Below are positions 62,303 to 64,000 of a stretch of 64,000 bases of DNA, piece after piece. Source of the DNA: DATMER01 sp040349255. Lineage in GTDB: Bacteria; Acidobacteriota; Thermoanaerobaculia; Multivoradales; UBA5704. The notes under the pieces are model-generated. The model did no database searches and had not been told where the DNA came from. It saw only the letters and a program-made list of their open reading frames with translations. A program made the translations under genes and the position numbers. The stretch covers positions 6,013 through 70,012 of the forward strand of contig JBEQUE010000191.1 of assembly GCA_040349255.1 (NCBI GenBank). Reading direction: 5' to 3'. Each line of letters begins with the position of its first letter. Position 1 is the stretch's first letter.

Positions 62303-62908
62303 CTACAGCGCCTGGACCATCCCCACCACGCCGGCGCGGATCAGGGCGACCGAGATCGCGGCCAGGAACAGGCTCGACACCTTGCCTACCGCGCGGCTCA
62401 CCGCCGGGCCCATGATGCGGCCGAGCCACGGGCTGAAGGCCAGCGTCAGGTAGACCAGGGTCATGTTGGCGACCATCGAGGTGAGGGTCGGGAGGTAGCC
62501 GTACGCCTCCCGCGAGACCAGCACCGAGGTGATCGCGGCCGGACCCATGATCAGCGGAATGCCGAGCGGCACCACGCCGACCGAGGCGCCCTCCATCTCC
62601 TCCTCCGCATTCCGTGGATCACGGCGTCGGTAGTCGCCGAAGACCAGGTTGGAGACGCTCAGCATGAGCAGGATCAGACCACCGCCGACCCGCAGGTCGT
62701 TCACGGTGATCCCCAGGAGCGAGAAAATGAGCTGGCCGGCGGCCAGGACCAGCACCGCGATCAGCGACGCCGTGAGCAGCGCCTGGAACGTCAGCCGGCG
62801 GCGTTGCGCCGTGGTCATGCCCTCGGTGACCGCGAGGTAGACCGGGATGATGCCGATGACGTTGACGGCGACGAAGAGGGGGAGGAAGCTTTCGATGTAG
62901 GCGTTCAT
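62303..62908 (-). CDS. MarC family (UPF0056) integral membrane protein
   Basis: A 201-residue protein with six hydrophobic segments and the family signatures FVAVNVIGIIPVYL, GIPLIMGPAAITSVL and a C-terminal LFLAAISVALIRAGV. Its transport or other function is not established; early claims of a role in antibiotic resistance in E. coli were not upheld. It precedes the peptidase gene by 1 nt. Nothing unusual is seen in it. Confidence 0.92.
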   Translation of the reverse strand: MNAYIESFLPLFVAVNVIGIIPVYLAVTEGMTTAQRRRLTFQALLTASLIAVLVLAAGQLIFSLLGITVNDLRVGGGLILLMLSVSNLVFGDYRRRDPRNAEEEMEGASVGVVPLGIPLIMGPAAITSVLVSREAYGYLPTLTSMVANMTLVYLTLAFSPWLGRIMGPAVSRAVGKVSSLFLAAISVALIRAGVVGMVQAL

Positions 62909-62946
62909 GGGCCGACAAGAGACTATCCTGCCGGCCCGGTTCCTTC

Positions 62947-63444
62947 CTAGCTTCCGCCGACCTGGATGAGATTCAGGACCTGCCGGACGCCCGGCGTGAT
63001 CCGGGCCAGCTTCTCGGCCTCGGCCTTCTGGCCCTCGGTCTCGACCTTGCCCTGCAGGGTCACCCGGCCGTCGATCGTGTCCACGTCGATGCTCAGGGCG
63101 CGGACTTCGGGGTCGGTGATCAGGTTCGCCTTGACCTTCGCGGTGATCGTGGCGTCGTCGAGCGCCTCCTCGACGATCGGTCCGACCTCGCGCTGGACTT
63201 TTTCCGCCCCGCGCTCCAGGGCCGCGCCGACCTCCTTGGCTCCCTGCTGTACCTGCTCGGCCCCGCGCCGCGCCTGCTCGCCGGCCTGGTCGACCTCGCG
63301 CTTCACCTCGTCGCCGTCCACGTGGATCGTCGCTCTGCCCTGGGCGTCGCGATCGGTCTCCACCGCCTTGCGGCCGTCATGGTCGCAGCCGGTCATCGCC
63401 ACGAGCGCTGCTGCCAACAACAGGAGAAACGTTCTCGTCTTCAT
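62947..63444 (-). CDS. BON-domain lipoprotein
   Basis: A 165-residue protein with a lipoprotein signal (lipobox MTGC, Cys20), a charged, predicted coiled-coil middle (QAGEQARRGAEQVQQGAKEV), and a C-terminal BON domain (DDATITAKVKANLITDPEV...GRVTLQGKVETEGQKAEAE). BON domains bind membranes, and proteins of this kind (such as OsmY relatives) help maintain the envelope under stress. Confidence 0.9.
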   Translation of the reverse strand: MKTRTFLLLLAAALVAMTGCDHDGRKAVETDRDAQGRATIHVDGDEVKREVDQAGEQARRGAEQVQQGAKEVGAALERGAEKVQREVGPIVEEALDDATITAKVKANLITDPEVRALSIDVDTIDGRVTLQGKVETEGQKAEAEKLARITPGVRQVLNLIQVGGS

Positions 63445-63621
63445 CGGTTCTCAGCTCCAGAAAAAGGGGGAGGCGAGGGCTGATGTTGTCAGGACCGCCT
63501 CCCCGTCAGGGAGGGCCGCGTAAGCCCCTTGGAGGCTCGTTAGCCAGGGCCCCGACTCCTGTGCCTGAAGATCGGTGCCCCACCCATCCCCAGGTGCAGC
63601 ATCCGTGCCAGGATGAAAGTT

Positions 63622-64000
63622 TTACACGACGGTCGGCAGGAGGCCCCGGCGGCCCCGCTGGGAATCGCGCCGGGGTCCGACGCCGACGATCCGCCCGGCG
63701 CCGGCATAGACGTTGAACCGGTCGCCGCGCAGGAAGCCGACCAGGGTGATCCCGAAGGTCTCCGCCAGGTCCACCGCGAGGCTGCTCGGGGCGGAGACCG
63801 CGCAGACGATGGGCACCCCGGCCACCGCGCACTTCTGGAGGATCTCGTAGCTCGTCCGGCCGCTCACCAGCACCAGGTGGCCGTGGAGAGGCAGGCGGCC
63901 GTCGAGGAACGCGCGGCCCAGCAGCTTGTCGAGCGCGTTGTGCCGGCCCACGTCCTCGCGCAGGCCGAGCAGGTTGCCGCCCGCGTCGAAGAGCGCCGCG
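63622..64000 (-). CDS. fdhD: formate dehydrogenase accessory sulfurtransferase FdhD (N-terminus beyond window)
   Basis: The C-terminal 125 residues or so of FdhD. EDVGRHNALDKLLG, SGRTSYEILQK, GVPIVCAVSAPSSLAVDLAE and GITLVGFLRGDRFNVY are all diagnostic. FdhD transfers sulfur from IscS to the molybdenum cofactor of formate dehydrogenase. The catalytic Cys pair would lie in the missing N-terminal half. The 177 bp before the BON gene holds no gene that I can see. Confidence 0.95.
   Translation of the reverse strand, partial: AALFDAGGNLLGLREDVGRHNALDKLLGRAFLDGRLPLHGHLVLVSGRTSYEILQKCAVAGVPIVCAVSAPSSLAVDLAETFGITLVGFLRGDRFNVYAGAGRIVGVGPRRDSQRGRRGLLPTVV

Overview
The window is GC-rich DNA (I judge about 70% by eye) and is dominated by one very large, leftward-transcribed lipopeptide-type NRPS/PKS locus (positions 1-47883). 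A conventional block of housekeeping and envelope genes follows (48-64 kb). ClpS/ClpA, RF3, FdhD, a BON lipoprotein, MarC, and a secreted metalloprotease with TIG and 'PCR..DTR'-type C-terminal domains point to a Gram-negative, GC-rich soil-type bacterium. Acidobacteriota of the Thermoanaerobaculia/Holophagae kind is my best guess and a myxobacterium-like lineage is an alternative. This is inference from gene style, not a database match.

Biosynthetic locus, read 3' to 5' on the printed strand. A 6173-residue FAAL-ACP-(C-A-T)x5 protein starts at 47883. Its 8-nt stop/start overlap leads into a KS-AT-KR-ACP polyketide synthase module, and a free-standing condensation (C) domain protein abuts that. 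The line is then interrupted by about 4.4 kb holding a DUF5674-like gene, a small partner gene, and a nuclease-STAND NTPase-TPR protein of the kind used in antiphage defence. It resumes with C-A-T-C-A-T (19059-12805), then C-A-T-E-C-A-T-C-A-T (12808-2180), then a further C-A... protein cut by the left edge. No thioesterase is visible. I count at least 11 amino-acid modules, one malonyl extension with a degenerate ketoreductase, one methyltransferase embedded in an adenylation (A) domain, and one epimerase. That fits an N-acylated lipopeptide with one ketide unit. Hand-read A-domain codes suggest basic-like, Ala-like, Ser-like, Pro-like and Cys-like residues for the first five modules, then unknown and Leu-like, then unknown (D-configured), Val-like and Val-like, then Leu-like. 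A di-iron (haem-oxygenase-like) oxidase is divergently transcribed from the FAAL gene across a region with a perfect 19-bp dyad and is a candidate tailoring enzyme.

The most unusual signal is a family of small GC-rich palindromic elements. Four sit in frame at the same point of four successive A domains, in the loop between motifs A2 and A3. The fifth A domain carries its methyltransferase at that same loop. A fifth element sits in the ACP-C linker. Two further 52-bp copies, in opposite orientation, bracket the STAND defence gene. Two 52-bp copies differ only at two positions that pair with each other in the hairpin stem. A 13-unit, 21-bp tandem repeat lies next to the defence gene.

Right-hand block: di-iron oxidase, alpha/beta esterase, MOSC protein and amidohydrolase (coupled), prfC, a PIN-toxin/antitoxin pair overlapping the end of a GT87-type membrane glycosyltransferase, a secreted alpha/beta hydrolase, clpS-clpA, a secreted metzincin protease, a membrane gluzincin-like peptidase, a MarC-family protein, a BON lipoprotein, and the C-terminal part of fdhD at the right edge. 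I saw no tRNA, rRNA, CRISPR array or insertion sequence.
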